Part shown: piece after piece, positions 8,480-16,181 of the stretch
How positions within the stretch are numbered: position 1 is the first letter of the stretch
How the letters are laid out: every line of letters starts with the position of its first letter
Origin: Erysipelotrichaceae bacterium
Lineage (GTDB): Bacteria; Bacillota_I; Bacilli_A; Erysipelotrichales; Erysipelotrichaceae
DNA: 32,787 nt
Direction of reading: 5' to 3'
NCBI GenBank assembly: GCA_031272515.1
Contig: JAISTR010000025.1
Span: 1 to 32,787, forward strand
Program-made: the position numbers and the translations under genes
The notes under the pieces: model-generated
What the model saw: the letters and a program-made list of their open reading frames with translations, nothing else
Told to the model about the DNA's origin: nothing
Database searches by the model: none

Positions 8480-9103
8480 TTATCCTTTGTCCAGATGAAA
8501 CAAATCAAAGGGCTCCATCAGTTTTTCCTTCACCGGCGCAAAGGATCGGCGATGAATCGGGGTTACCCCCAATTCATCCAAGGCTTTCAAGTGCTCCCTG
8601 GTTCCATAGCCCTTATGCTTGCCAAAACCATAGCCTGGATACACCAGATCATATTCCTTCATAATCCGATCCCGGGTAACCTTTGCCAGAATACTGGCAG
8701 CCGCAATCGATACACTCAAGCTGTCGCCTTTTATCAAAGATAATACTTCCTTGTCCAGGGTCAATGGCATCGCATCGCTTAGGATAAGCTCTGCCGGAAG
8801 TTCCATTGCAATCCCTTCCATCGCCTTTTGGGTCGCATGGTAGATATCCAGCTTGTCTATCTCTGCAGGCTCCACAATCACAATTTTCGTATATAAGGCA
8901 TCCTTGAGAATCTGTGGAAACAGTTTTTCCCGTTTGTTCTCGCTTAGCTTTTTGGAATCATTGATCAAGTCATTCTCATAGTCAGCACAAAACACCACCC
9001 CGGCTACCACCAGCGGTCCGGCCAAGGGTCCCCTGCCCGCTTCATCCAGGCCGCAGACCAGCTTGCCTGCTTTCCAGGCTTCAGACTCATACTCTGTCCG
9101 CAT
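8480..9103 (-). CDS. rnhB: Ribonuclease HII
   Basis: Cleaves RNA in RNA-DNA hybrids and single ribonucleotides in DNA. The product is 207 residues. The signature DEAGRGPLAGP gives Asp20 and Glu21; Asp110 in LILSDAMPL and Asp145 in AKVTRDRIM complete the DEDD metal site. The Ser-Ile-Leu-Ala-Lys stretch just before Asp145 is typical of RNase HII. The ATG lies inside the end of rbgA (17-base overlap), the same order as rplS-rbgA-rnhB in Bacillus, with lepB added here. Last gene of its operon. Confidence 0.95.
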   Translation of the reverse strand: MRTEYESEAWKAGKLVCGLDEAGRGPLAGPLVVAGVVFCADYENDLINDSKKLSENKREKLFPQILKDALYTKIVIVEPAEIDKLDIYHATQKAMEGIAMELPAELILSDAMPLTLDKEVLSLIKGDSLSVSIAAASILAKVTRDRIMKEYDLVYPGYGFGKHKGYGTREHLKALDELGVTPIHRRSFAPVKEKLMEPFDLFHLDKG

Positions 9104-9905
9104 AGCGCTCCCAGCTAATCCTTCCCAGCCTTCCGGTCTGAATATCCCGTAAAAGCGACCACTTGGTATCTTCCAGAGAACTCAAGCCTTTTTTGGTTTG
9201 CAGCTTTTTTAAAAACAAATCCAAGCTTTCCTCATAGAAGCCATAGGCTTTCATAAAGCGTTCTGAATCCTTTTTTAAAACCGCAAATCCATAATCCAGT
9301 ATTTCATCCATCGGCAGTACCTTCTGCTCAATCGAGCCGATCAAGGCCAGATGCATCCCGGCAAGCGGATCTTCAAACTTCTGCGGCAGCACCCCCGGAC
9401 TGTCCACCAGCAACAAGCCCGATTTTGCCTTGATTTGATAGAGGGACCGGGTTAATCCCGGCTGATCCGCCACCCCGGCGCTTTTTTTCTGGCTCATGCG
9501 GTTGAGAAAGGTGGACTTGCCGACATTGGGAATGCCCACCACCATGGCCCGGAAGTCCCGCGGCTTGATGCCGCGGCGCTGCCAGCGCTCCAGTACCGGC
9601 TGCATTGCTTTACTGCAAAGCTCACTCACGGCCGGCTCAAGGGAATCCTTCTTTAAATCCAAGGCCAAAACCGGACAATCAAAAGAAGCCAGCCAGCGGC
9701 TGGTTTCCTCAGGGTCCGCCAGGTCTTTCTTGGTGATTAAAACCGCGGATGGCTTATTGCTTTTTAACTCAATCAATAAGGGATTGCCACTGCTGGCGAT
9801 TGCCCGGGCATCGCGAAGCTCCAGAATCAGGTCCACCTGATTCAGTACTTCGCGCATCTGCCTGAGGGCTTTGGTCATATGTCCGGGAAACCACTGAATG
9901 CTCAT
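9087..9905 (-). CDS. rbgA: Ribosome biogenesis GTPase RbgA (YlqF)
   Basis: Circularly permuted GTPase needed for a late step of 50S assembly. Starting at ATG 9903-9905 (MSIQWFPGHMTKA, the usual N-terminus) the product has 272 residues; a GTG 12 codons upstream would extend into lepB and is not supported. The permuted order is visible: G4 motif TKKD at 58-61 comes first, then G1 GIPNVGKST at 124-132 and G3 DSPG at 168-171. The C-terminal 100 residues form the helical RNA-binding domain. The gap to lepB is only five bases, and the rplS-lepB-rbgA-rnhB run places it with L19, a protein of the subunit it helps assemble. Confidence 0.95.
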   Translation of the reverse strand: MSIQWFPGHMTKALRQMREVLNQVDLILELRDARAIASSGNPLLIELKSNKPSAVLITKKDLADPEETSRWLASFDCPVLALDLKKDSLEPAVSELCSKAMQPVLERWQRRGIKPRDFRAMVVGIPNVGKSTFLNRMSQKKSAGVADQPGLTRSLYQIKAKSGLLLVDSPGVLPQKFEDPLAGMHLALIGSIEQKVLPMDEILDYGFAVLKKDSERFMKAYGFYEESLDLFLKKLQTKKGLSSLEDTKWSLLRDIQTGRLGRISWERYADRV

Positions 9906-9910
9906 GGCCT

Positions 9911-10471
9911 CTACCGTATTAACATGTGATCCACCGGCCACAGAATAATGATGCCGGAGGCAATCAGCTGCGAGCCCTTGTACGCTCCATAGTAGCGGGA
10001 ATCCGCCGAACCGGGGCGGTTGTCCCCCATCACAAAATACTCGTCCTCACCAACCACTACCGGACCGAAATTATCGGTAAAGAACTTCCCAGGATTATTC
10101 GTCTTGTATTCCTGAATGTAGGAATCGATAAAGAAGTCCTCAGCGACCGGCTGGCCGTTGATATAGAGTACATCATTGCGATACTCCACCGTCTCCCCAG
10201 GCAAGCCAATCACCCGTTTCACCAGGTATTCGTTGCGCTCCGGGATGTAGATTACGACGATGTCAAAGCGCTTGATGCCGTTGATGGTCCGGTTGAGGAT
10301 GTTCGCAAAGCCGACATCATTGTCGTGCAGTAACGGGAACATGCTCGTGCCGTCCACCTGCACCGGGCGCAGCACAAAAGTCGAGATGCTGAAGACCACC
10401 GCAAAAGTGATGACCACCAGCTTCAGCAGGTCGATTATTTCTGCCAGAACTTTGTTTTTAATTTTTGCCAT
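9911..10471 (-). CDS. lepB: Signal peptidase I
   Basis: Membrane serine protease (S26) that removes signal peptides from secreted proteins. The product has 186 residues, the compact Gram-positive type. One transmembrane segment at about 15-34 is followed by the catalytic serine Ser43 in DGTSMFPLL and the general base Lys85 in YLVKRVIGLPGE; MGDNRPGSADSRYYG (box E) is near the C-terminus. It sits between rplS and rbgA, a position where Streptococcus and several Bacillota also keep a signal peptidase. It would process the signal peptide of the surface protein at 17500-19692. Confidence 0.95.
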   Translation of the reverse strand: MAKIKNKVLAEIIDLLKLVVITFAVVFSISTFVLRPVQVDGTSMFPLLHDNDVGFANILNRTINGIKRFDIVVIYIPERNEYLVKRVIGLPGETVEYRNDVLYINGQPVAEDFFIDSYIQEYKTNNPGKFFTDNFGPVVVGEDEYFVMGDNRPGSADSRYYGAYKGSQLIASGIIILWPVDHMLIR

Positions 10472-10489
10472 TTCCTGCTCCGTATAACG

Positions 10490-10510
10490 AAAAACCGGTC
10501 ACCCGGTTTT
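10490..10510 (-). terminator. Hairpin with T-run between rplS and lepB
   Basis: AAAACCGG and CCGGTTTT pair as an eight-base stem over a four-base loop and overlap the rplS stop codon. On the minus strand the stem ends in five T. It may terminate part of the transcripts after rplS, giving more L19 than downstream enzymes, or protect the 3' end. Confidence 0.5.
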
Positions 10511-10856
10511 AACGCGCTTCACTGACGCGAGCTGCCCTGCCCGATCTGCCACGCAGATAGAATAACTTGGCACGGCGCACTTTCCCATGACGCAAGACCG
10601 TAATCTTGTCAATGATGGGTGAGTGCAGAGGGAAGGTTCTCTCCACGCCGATCGAGGAACTCAGCTTGCGAACCGTAAAGGTCTCCGCAATACCGCTCCC
10701 GCTGATGGCGATCACAATGCCTTCAAAGGCTTGGATCCGGGATTTGTCACCTTCCTGAATCCGGACGTCCACACGCACGGTGGCACCGGGGCGGAAGAAC
10801 GGAATGTCATCCCGCAGTTGGCTCTTGGTTACTTTATCAACCAGCCCTAAGTTCAT
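10509..10856 (-). CDS. rplS: Large-subunit ribosomal protein L19
   Basis: A 115-residue protein of the 50S subunit at the interface with 30S. The sequence is standard throughout: [32 protein letters not shown], the [23 protein letters not shown] core and the basic end [20 protein letters not shown]. The ATG follows GGAGCG at eight bases. It is the first gene of the rplS-lepB-rbgA-rnhB run and has its own consensus promoter and a leader of about 75 bases that can fold over the ribosome binding site. In Bacillus it follows rimM-trmD; those are not here. Confidence 0.98.
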   Translation of the reverse strand: MNLGLVDKVTKSQLRDDIPFFRPGATVRVDVRIQEGDKSRIQAFEGIVIAISGSGIAETFTVRKLSSSIGVERTFPLHSPIIDKITVLRHGKVRRAKLFYLRGRSGRAARVSEAR

Positions 10857-10931
10857 AATATCACGCTCCTTGTTTAATCATAACGCTCATAGTCACAAGT
10901 GCCAGCGGAGCGCTGATGCCTTTTAACAGGC
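10857..10931 (-). ncRNA. Structured rplS leader (possible L19 leader)
   Basis: From the predicted start near 10931 to the ATG the leader is about 75 bases. On the minus strand CGCTCC (10907-10912) is fully complementary to GGAGCG (10864-10869), which is the ribosome binding site, and a GU pair extends it. The upstream element can alternatively form CAGCG/CGCTG or pair with GAGCG further down. Mutually exclusive helices around the binding site fit autoregulation. An L19 leader family is known in Bacillota, but membership was not tested. Confidence 0.45.
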
Positions 10932-10937
10932 TTAAGT

Positions 10938-10966
10938 ATCCTATCACAGAAAACAGTTCATTTCAA
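10938..10966 (-). promoter_or_regulatory. Sigma-A promoter of the rplS operon
   Basis: On the minus strand TTGAAA (10961-10966) and TAGGAT (10938-10943) are separated by exactly 17 bases. It faces rplS and lies in the 171-base gap after engB. Confidence 0.75.
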
Positions 10967-11027
10967 GGGTTTTTGCGGTTTTCACCTGATTTTCCAATAC
11001 CACCGCCAAACTCTTTTTGTCAGAAAA

Positions 11028-11612
11028 CTATTTTGGTAGACAGTTTTCCACCGCCTGCCACACCTCACTCATCCCGGTTTTGTTCAGTGCGGAAGTCACC
11101 AGCAAATCTTGCGGAGAACACGCCAATTGCGCTGCCAGACTCTTCACCCTTAGCAAACACTGGCTTTTGGAGAGCTTGTCGCTTTTGGTCAATACCGGTA
11201 ACAGGGCAATGTTGCGTCTTTTTAATACCGCAAACAGCTCTTGATCCTCTGCCACAATATCGCGCCGGATGTCCAAAATCCAAAGCACAGCCACCAGGTT
11301 CTCCCGCTTTGCCAAATAGTTTTTCAAATCTGCCAGAAAGCGGATGCCATCCGCTTTCGAGCGCTTGGCATAGCCATAACCCGGCGTATCCGCCAGCGAC
11401 AGGGACTCATTGATGCGATAGAAGTTGATCATCCGCGTCACCCCCGGCATCTTGCCGCTGTAGGCCAGCCGGTTGCGGTTGGTCAGGGCATTGATCAGTG
11501 AGGACTTGCCGGCATTGGAACGGCCGACCAGCACGATTTCCGGGGTATTAAAAAGCGGCCAGTGCGCCGGCTCGGCCGCACTGGTCACAAATTCAGCCTG
11601 TTGGGTTTTCAT
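11028..11612 (-). CDS. engB: Ribosome biogenesis GTPase EngB (YsxC)
   Basis: Essential GTPase for 50S assembly in Bacillus. The product has 194 residues. G motifs are all present: G1 GRSNAGKSS at 30-38, G2 GVTR at 57-60, G3 DTPG at 75-78 in the family signature DTPGYGYA, G4 TKSD at 142-145 and G5 TSA at 173-175. The ATG overlaps the lon stop by four bases, so it is translated after Lon; lonA-ysxC is also the Bacillus order. It ends 62 bases before the -35 of the rplS promoter and no clear terminator is seen between them. Confidence 0.96.
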   Translation of the reverse strand: MKTQQAEFVTSAAEPAHWPLFNTPEIVLVGRSNAGKSSLINALTNRNRLAYSGKMPGVTRMINFYRINESLSLADTPGYGYAKRSKADGIRFLADLKNYLAKRENLVAVLWILDIRRDIVAEDQELFAVLKRRNIALLPVLTKSDKLSKSQCLLRVKSLAAQLACSPQDLLVTSALNKTGMSEVWQAVENCLPK

Positions 11613-13927
11613 GGAACCAGGGCGTTGTTGAGCACCTGCTCCATGGTTTCCACCGGAACGATCTTGATGCTTTCCTTCACGACCGCCGGCAATTCATCCA
11701 CATCACGCAGATTCTGCTTGGGAATCAGCACCTTGGTGATACCGGAACGGTAGGCCGCCATGGTCTTCTCCCGCAAGCCGCCAATCGGCAGTACATTGCC
11801 GCGCAGCGTCACTTCCCCGGTCATCGCCAAATCCGCATAGACCGGATGCTGGGTCAAAGAGGAAATCAGGGCGGTGGTTAAGGTAATCCCGGCACTGGGT
11901 CCGTCCTTGGGTACTGCCCCTTCGGGAATATGGATATGGATATCGTGTTTCTCAAAGAATTTCGGGTCGATGTGATAGCGTTGGGCATTCGCTTTGACAA
12001 AGCCGAAGGCGATGTTGGCGGATTCCTTCATGACATCCCCCAATTGCCCGGTCACAATCAGATTGCCCTTGCCTTCAAAGAAGGTGACCTCCACCGGCAG
12101 CACATCGCCGCCAAAGGAAGTATAGGCCAGTCCGGTCGCAACCCCGACCTGGTTGGTCTTTTCCTTCAAGCCGTAGTCGTAGGGTTCCTTGCCCAGCCAT
12201 TCCTTGATCAGTTTGCGGGTGATCTTGACCGATTTCTTGTTGTCCTTGACAATCGCCAGGATGCTCTTGCGGCAAAGTGCCGACAGCTCCCGCTCCAATT
12301 GCCTTACCCCCGCTTCGCGGGTATAACGGCGAATCAGATGGTAAATCTCATTGTCATCGATCTTGAACTGGTTGTCCTTGAGTCCGTTGGTTTCACAAAC
12401 CCGGTGCACCAGGTGTTCCTTCGCAATATGCAGCTTCTCCTCTTCCGTATAGGAAGGCAGCTGGATGATTTCCAACCGGTCCTTGAGCGCCGGCGGAATG
12501 TTTTCCAGATAGTTGGCAGTCGCCACAAACAGTACCTTGGAGAGGTCGTAGGGTTCCTCCAGATAGTGGTCGGAGAAGAACGAGTTTTGTTCCGGGTCCA
12601 ATACCTCCAGCATGGCGCTGGAAGGATCGCCCTTGTAGTCAGAACTCATCTTGTCAAGCTCATCAATCAGGAAAACCGGATTGATGACCTTGGCCCGCTT
12701 CATCCCCTGGATAAAGCGACCCGGCAGCGAGCCCAGATAGGTACGGCGGTGTCCGCGGATTTCCGCTTCATCCCGCACACCTCCCAATGAAATCTTCACA
12801 AAGGTCCTGCCCAGAGCCCTGGCAATCGACTTCGCCAGCGAAGTCTTGCCCACGCCCGGAGGACCGACCAGGCATAGAATCGGCGACTTCAGGGAATTGG
12901 TGACGGTCTTGACCGCCAGGTATTCCATGATGCGCTCCTTGACCTTGGTCAGACCGTAGTGGTCCTCTTCCAAAATCGCGTGCACCGCATTCAGATCGGT
13001 GTTGTCTTCGGATTCCTGCCACCAGGGCACATCCAAGAGCCAATCTAAATAGGAACGGATGACCCCGGCTTCGCCGCTGGCTGCCGGCAGCATCTCATAG
13101 CGCTTGAGTTCCTCCAGCGCCTTGTCCTTGACCCGCTGCGGATAGGGATTGTTTTGAATCCGGGCCCGTAAGCCTTCGGAATCATCATCCACCGAGGAGA
13201 CATCCCCCAGTTCTTCTTTAATCGCCCGCAGTTTTTCCCGCAGGTAGTATTCCTTCTGGGAATCCTGAATTTTTTCATTGACCCGCTCGTTGATACTCTT
13301 TTCGATATCGGCGAGCTCCTTTTGGGTCGCCATCTCCTGAATCAGCACCATTAAGCGCTGGTTGATGTCCAGCATCTCCAAGAGCATCTGCTTCTTGTCA
13401 TATGACATCGGCAAAAGCTGGGCGACCTGATCGGCTAAGGCCGGGGCGGATACGCCCTTGGCCAGCTGTTCAATCACCGACTTGGGGATTTCCAGATTGC
13501 GCATGGCGATGTTCTCGAATTCCTTCGCCAGCCGCTTGACCAAGACGATCTCCTCCTGGGAGTCCTTGGAATAGTCATGGATTAATTTGATGGTGGAAAA
13601 CAGCATGCGCTCGTCATCCGAAAGATGCACCAGCTGCGCACGCTCCAGTCCGCCAAAGCGAACGGTCTTGAAACCGTTTTTTTCCTTGACCTGTTTGATA
13701 CGGCATAAAGTGCCGACCGTAAACAAATCATCGGCTTTGGGATTATCGACCATCACGTCCTTCTGGCTGACCAGCCAGACGTGACCGTCGAAGTATTGAT
13801 TGGCCTCTTCAATCGCATTGAGGCTCTTGATACGTCCGACTTCAATCGTCAGATCCTGATTGGGGAAAATTACAATCCCCCTGGTTGCTACTACGGGAAT
13901 ACTGATTTCCGCTTTGTCCAGATTCAT
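11609..13927 (-). CDS. lon: ATP-dependent protease Lon
   Basis: AAA+ serine protease that degrades misfolded and short-lived regulatory proteins. The start is ATG 13925-13927 because AAGGAGGG lies six bases upstream; this gives 772 residues, the usual LonA size, while a TTG nine codons earlier lacks a site. Domains: N-terminal substrate domain (about 8-200), AAA+ module with Walker A GPPGVGKT at 355-362 and Walker B FLIDELD ending at 425, and the C-terminal protease domain with catalytic Ser678 in PKDGPSAG and Lys721 in GGLREK. It lies 30 bases after tig with no promoter in the gap and is coupled to engB, so it should share the CIRCE-controlled promoter. Confidence 0.97.
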   Translation of the reverse strand: MNLDKAEISIPVVATRGIVIFPNQDLTIEVGRIKSLNAIEEANQYFDGHVWLVSQKDVMVDNPKADDLFTVGTLCRIKQVKEKNGFKTVRFGGLERAQLVHLSDDERMLFSTIKLIHDYSKDSQEEIVLVKRLAKEFENIAMRNLEIPKSVIEQLAKGVSAPALADQVAQLLPMSYDKKQMLLEMLDINQRLMVLIQEMATQKELADIEKSINERVNEKIQDSQKEYYLREKLRAIKEELGDVSSVDDDSEGLRARIQNNPYPQRVKDKALEELKRYEMLPAASGEAGVIRSYLDWLLDVPWWQESEDNTDLNAVHAILEEDHYGLTKVKERIMEYLAVKTVTNSLKSPILCLVGPPGVGKTSLAKSIARALGRTFVKISLGGVRDEAEIRGHRRTYLGSLPGRFIQGMKRAKVINPVFLIDELDKMSSDYKGDPSSAMLEVLDPEQNSFFSDHYLEEPYDLSKVLFVATANYLENIPPALKDRLEIIQLPSYTEEEKLHIAKEHLVHRVCETNGLKDNQFKIDDNEIYHLIRRYTREAGVRQLERELSALCRKSILAIVKDNKKSVKITRKLIKEWLGKEPYDYGLKEKTNQVGVATGLAYTSFGGDVLPVEVTFFEGKGNLIVTGQLGDVMKESANIAFGFVKANAQRYHIDPKFFEKHDIHIHIPEGAVPKDGPSAGITLTTALISSLTQHPVYADLAMTGEVTLRGNVLPIGGLREKTMAAYRSGITKVLIPKQNLRDVDELPAVVKESIKIVPVETMEQVLNNALVP

Positions 13928-13957
13928 CGGTTTCCCTCCTTCCCTTCTTGCCAACGG

Positions 13958-15223
13958 CTACGCCTCTTTGACGAAGTCGAAGGCCTTGCGCAAGCGCAGG
14001 TCATAGGCAATCGCACTTTCGTGAATTTGCTGCTTTACCTGCTCCTCGCTTACGGCATACCTTGCTGCCAAACTTTGATATTCCGACTCAATCTCCTCCG
14101 GCGTGGGTTCCAGGTTTTCCTGGTGGCCGATGGCATTGAGGACTAATCTCGTCTTTACTTGTTTTCTTGCATCCTCGCTCATATGTTTGCGGAAATCCTC
14201 CTCACTGGTTCCGGTGAAGTTCAAGAAGGTTTCCACATTGAGCCCCTGCGGTGCCAGCCGTCTGGCGAAGTCATCAATCAGCCGGTCGGTTTCCTCGTCA
14301 ATCATCACCTGGGGAATTTCCACGGTGGCATTGTCAACGATGGTGTCCATCAGCCGGCTGTCGGCTTCATTCTGGGCCTTCACTTTCGCCTCTTGTAACA
14401 GGTGTCCTTTCAGATCCTCCCTTAGGGCTTGGTAAGTCTCTGCCCCGTGGTGGTTGACATCCTTGGCGAAATCATCATCCAATTCCGGCAGAACCCGCTG
14501 TTTCACATCATGCAATAAGACGTGGAAGGTCGCCGGCTGCCCGGCCAACTCCTTGGCGCTGTAGTTCTCCGGGAAAGTCACTTCAATATCCTTCTCTTCC
14601 CCGGCTTTCATGCCAATCAGCTGATCCTCAAAACCGGGAATAAAGGTATTGGAGCCCAGAACCAACTCATGGTTTTCGCCCTTGCCGCCTTCAAACGGTT
14701 TTCCGTCCTTGAAGCCTTCAAAGTCAAGTACCACCGTATCGCCATCCTCTGCCTCGCCATCCTTGATGACCAGCTCCGCATAGCGCTGCTGCAGCTGTTT
14801 GACTTCCTCATCGACATCCTCTTCACTCACACTGACTTCCTCAGGCTTGATATTCAAACCCTTGTACTCGCCCAGGGTAACCTCCGGGCGCAGGGTGAGG
14901 GTGAATTTATATTCAATATGGCTGCCGTCCATCGCCGGAATTTCCACTTCCGGCTGGGCGATGATATCCAGATTGAATTCTTCCACGGCGGCTACCAGGC
15001 TGGGTTCGACCAGGTCGTTGGCCGCCTGGGCGATGATCTGGTCATTTTTGATGTGGTTCTTGGCCATCGCCGGCGGGACTGTGCCTTTGCGAAAGCCGGG
15101 CAGCTCCAAATTGCGCGTCAGTTTGCGGAAGGCCGCATCCTGGGCATTCTGCCAATCCTGCCCTTCTACCACCACCAGCAGTTCACCGGTTGAATTTTCG
15201 TTTTTTGTCCACGTACTGCTCAT
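13958..15223 (-). CDS. tig: Trigger factor chaperone
   Basis: Ribosome-bound chaperone with peptidyl-prolyl isomerase activity. The product has 421 residues. The ribosome-docking loop is GFRKGTVPP beginning at residue 43. The FKBP-like domain runs from about 155 to 240 (EDGDTVVLDFEGF, SNTFIPGFEDQLIGMKAGEE, VTFPENY), and the helical C-terminal chaperone domain covers the rest. The AGGAGG site stands four bases before the ATG. In Bacillus tig is followed by clpX, lonB, lonA and ysxC; here clpX and lonB are absent and tig leads directly into lon. The gene starts 17 bases after the predicted transcription start of a CIRCE-covered promoter. Confidence 0.97.
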   Translation of the reverse strand: MSSTWTKNENSTGELLVVVEGQDWQNAQDAAFRKLTRNLELPGFRKGTVPPAMAKNHIKNDQIIAQAANDLVEPSLVAAVEEFNLDIIAQPEVEIPAMDGSHIEYKFTLTLRPEVTLGEYKGLNIKPEEVSVSEEDVDEEVKQLQQRYAELVIKDGEAEDGDTVVLDFEGFKDGKPFEGGKGENHELVLGSNTFIPGFEDQLIGMKAGEEKDIEVTFPENYSAKELAGQPATFHVLLHDVKQRVLPELDDDFAKDVNHHGAETYQALREDLKGHLLQEAKVKAQNEADSRLMDTIVDNATVEIPQVMIDEETDRLIDDFARRLAPQGLNVETFLNFTGTSEEDFRKHMSEDARKQVKTRLVLNAIGHQENLEPTPEEIESEYQSLAARYAVSEEQVKQQIHESAIAYDLRLRKAFDFVKEA

Positions 15224-15246
15224 AGTTCCTCCTAAGGTCTTCTCTC

Positions 15247-15274
15247 ATTATAACAGACTATTTAGCACTGTCAA
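15247..15274 (-). promoter_or_regulatory. Near-consensus sigma-A promoter of tig-lon-engB
   Basis: On the minus strand a perfect TTGACA (15269-15274) and a perfect TATAAT (15247-15252) are 16 bases apart. The -35 box lies within the CIRCE operator, so a bound repressor would block RNA polymerase directly. Confidence 0.88.
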
Positions 15275-15288
15275 GCAAAGAGTGCTAA
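15262..15288. promoter_or_regulatory. CIRCE operator (HrcA binding site)
   Basis: TTAGCACTG, nine bases, GAGTGCTAA. This matches the CIRCE consensus (TTAGCACTC-N9-GAGTGCTAA) at 17 of 18 arm positions. It covers the tig promoter and also overlaps the stop codon of the upstream gene (15285-15287). HrcA binding here would repress tig, lon and engB until heat or misfolding relieves it. hrcA itself is not in the window. Confidence 0.93.
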
Positions 15289-16007
15289 ATATCTGTTTCA
15301 ATCACAATCCGGTAATCGGGATCCAGGCTGTGCTGCCTGCAGAAACCGCCAAACCAATCATGCAAGCCCATGCTTTCATAAAGGTGCCATGCTACCCCTG
15401 CAGCCAGTGGCAATCCCTCTTGTCGATTGTAGGACAAGGGCAGATTCAGATACACCTGTACCCAGAGTATCTTCTTCGCCAGCTCCAGCATCGACGGTTC
15501 TTTCTCAAACCATTCCTCCAGGTAAGCATCCGCTGCTAATAACCCCTCGCTTTCTTGCGGCTTGCGGCATTGGGAAGGTATGAAGTTCACTTGCAATGAC
15601 TGCTTTATTACCGTGAACTCCTCACTCACCTGCTGGCTGATCAAAGCTTCGATGAGCAGCGCCTGCACACTGCGAAACCCGCAGAGACGCAAAACCCTTT
15701 GTACCAGGGCAAGATGCTCGCGCAGATTGCTGCTGGAAAGCTGCATCGCCGCCCTTAAGGCCAGCTCTTCCTTATCCCCAAACAGGTACTCCTCCAACTG
15801 CTCATTTGACAGGTACGCCACCTTGGAGGGGCGAATCAGGTTGGTAGCCGCCTGCTTGTAAAGGGCTTCCAGCTCTTCTTGTACCTTGGCGGGAATGTAG
15901 GGCATGGAGAACTCCTCTTTCGCCAGGGCTACCGCGGTTTCATACTGCTCATTTTGCACCAGCTGGCGCATTCTTTGTAGTAAATCGTCGTAGTAGGAAT
16001 CCGGCAT
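15285..16007 (-). CDS. Helical repeat protein, DUF3196-like
   Basis: A predicted soluble, all-helical protein of 240 residues. The start is ATG 16005-16007 (MPDSYYDDLLQRMRQL) with AAGGAG five bases upstream. The helical pairs (for example NEQYETAVALAKEEFSMPYIPAKVQEELEALYKQA) suggest a TPR-like fold. It resembles the DUF3196 family that I recall from Mollicutes and related Bacillota, whose function is unknown; I give this from memory of the family, not a search. The stop codon lies within the CIRCE element of tig. It follows mupG but is separated from it by a strong terminator and has its own likely promoter. Confidence 0.6.
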   Translation of the reverse strand: MPDSYYDDLLQRMRQLVQNEQYETAVALAKEEFSMPYIPAKVQEELEALYKQAATNLIRPSKVAYLSNEQLEEYLFGDKEELALRAAMQLSSSNLREHLALVQRVLRLCGFRSVQALLIEALISQQVSEEFTVIKQSLQVNFIPSQCRKPQESEGLLAADAYLEEWFEKEPSMLELAKKILWVQVYLNLPLSYNRQEGLPLAAGVAWHLYESMGLHDWFGGFCRQHSLDPDYRIVIETDI

Positions 16008-16024
16008 AGGCTCTCCTTGTGAAG

Positions 16025-16033
16025 AGTATATCA
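16025..16033 (-). promoter_or_regulatory. Extended -10 box of the DUF3196-like gene
   Basis: On the minus strand TGATATACT is an extended -10 (TGn followed by TATACT). No good -35 is seen, as is common for extended -10 promoters. The transcript would start near 16018 and have a very short leader ending in the AAGGAG site. Confidence 0.45.
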
Positions 16034-16148
16034 CAAAAAGTTTTGCCGTATGTGAAAGACGCCATGCCGCCTTTAAAATCCCCAATCGCCTGATTTCAAT
16101 ATGGGATTTTAGATGGAAACTATGAATGAAATCATCTATAGGCAAAGA

Positions 16149-16174
16149 CAAAAAAACCGCTTTTTTACAGCGGT
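16149..16174 (-). terminator. Intrinsic terminator of mupG
   Basis: On the minus strand ACCGCT and AGCGGT form a six-base stem over a seven-base A-rich loop and run straight into about seven T. It lies seven bases after the mupG stop codon. Confidence 0.85.
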
Positions 16175-16181
16175 ATAAATT

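Noticed and set aside
11930-12790. A 286-codon open frame opposite lon
   Set aside because: It lies wholly antisense to the conserved Lon ATPase region, has no domain sense and no ribosome binding site. Such frames arise from the codon bias of GC-rich genes. The same applies to the frames opposite topA (3333-4025) and tig (14522-15539).
15285-16151. Longer version of the DUF3196-like protein starting near 16151
   Set aside because: It would read through the promoter and into the mupG terminator region and has no ATG or binding site; ATG 16007 has both.
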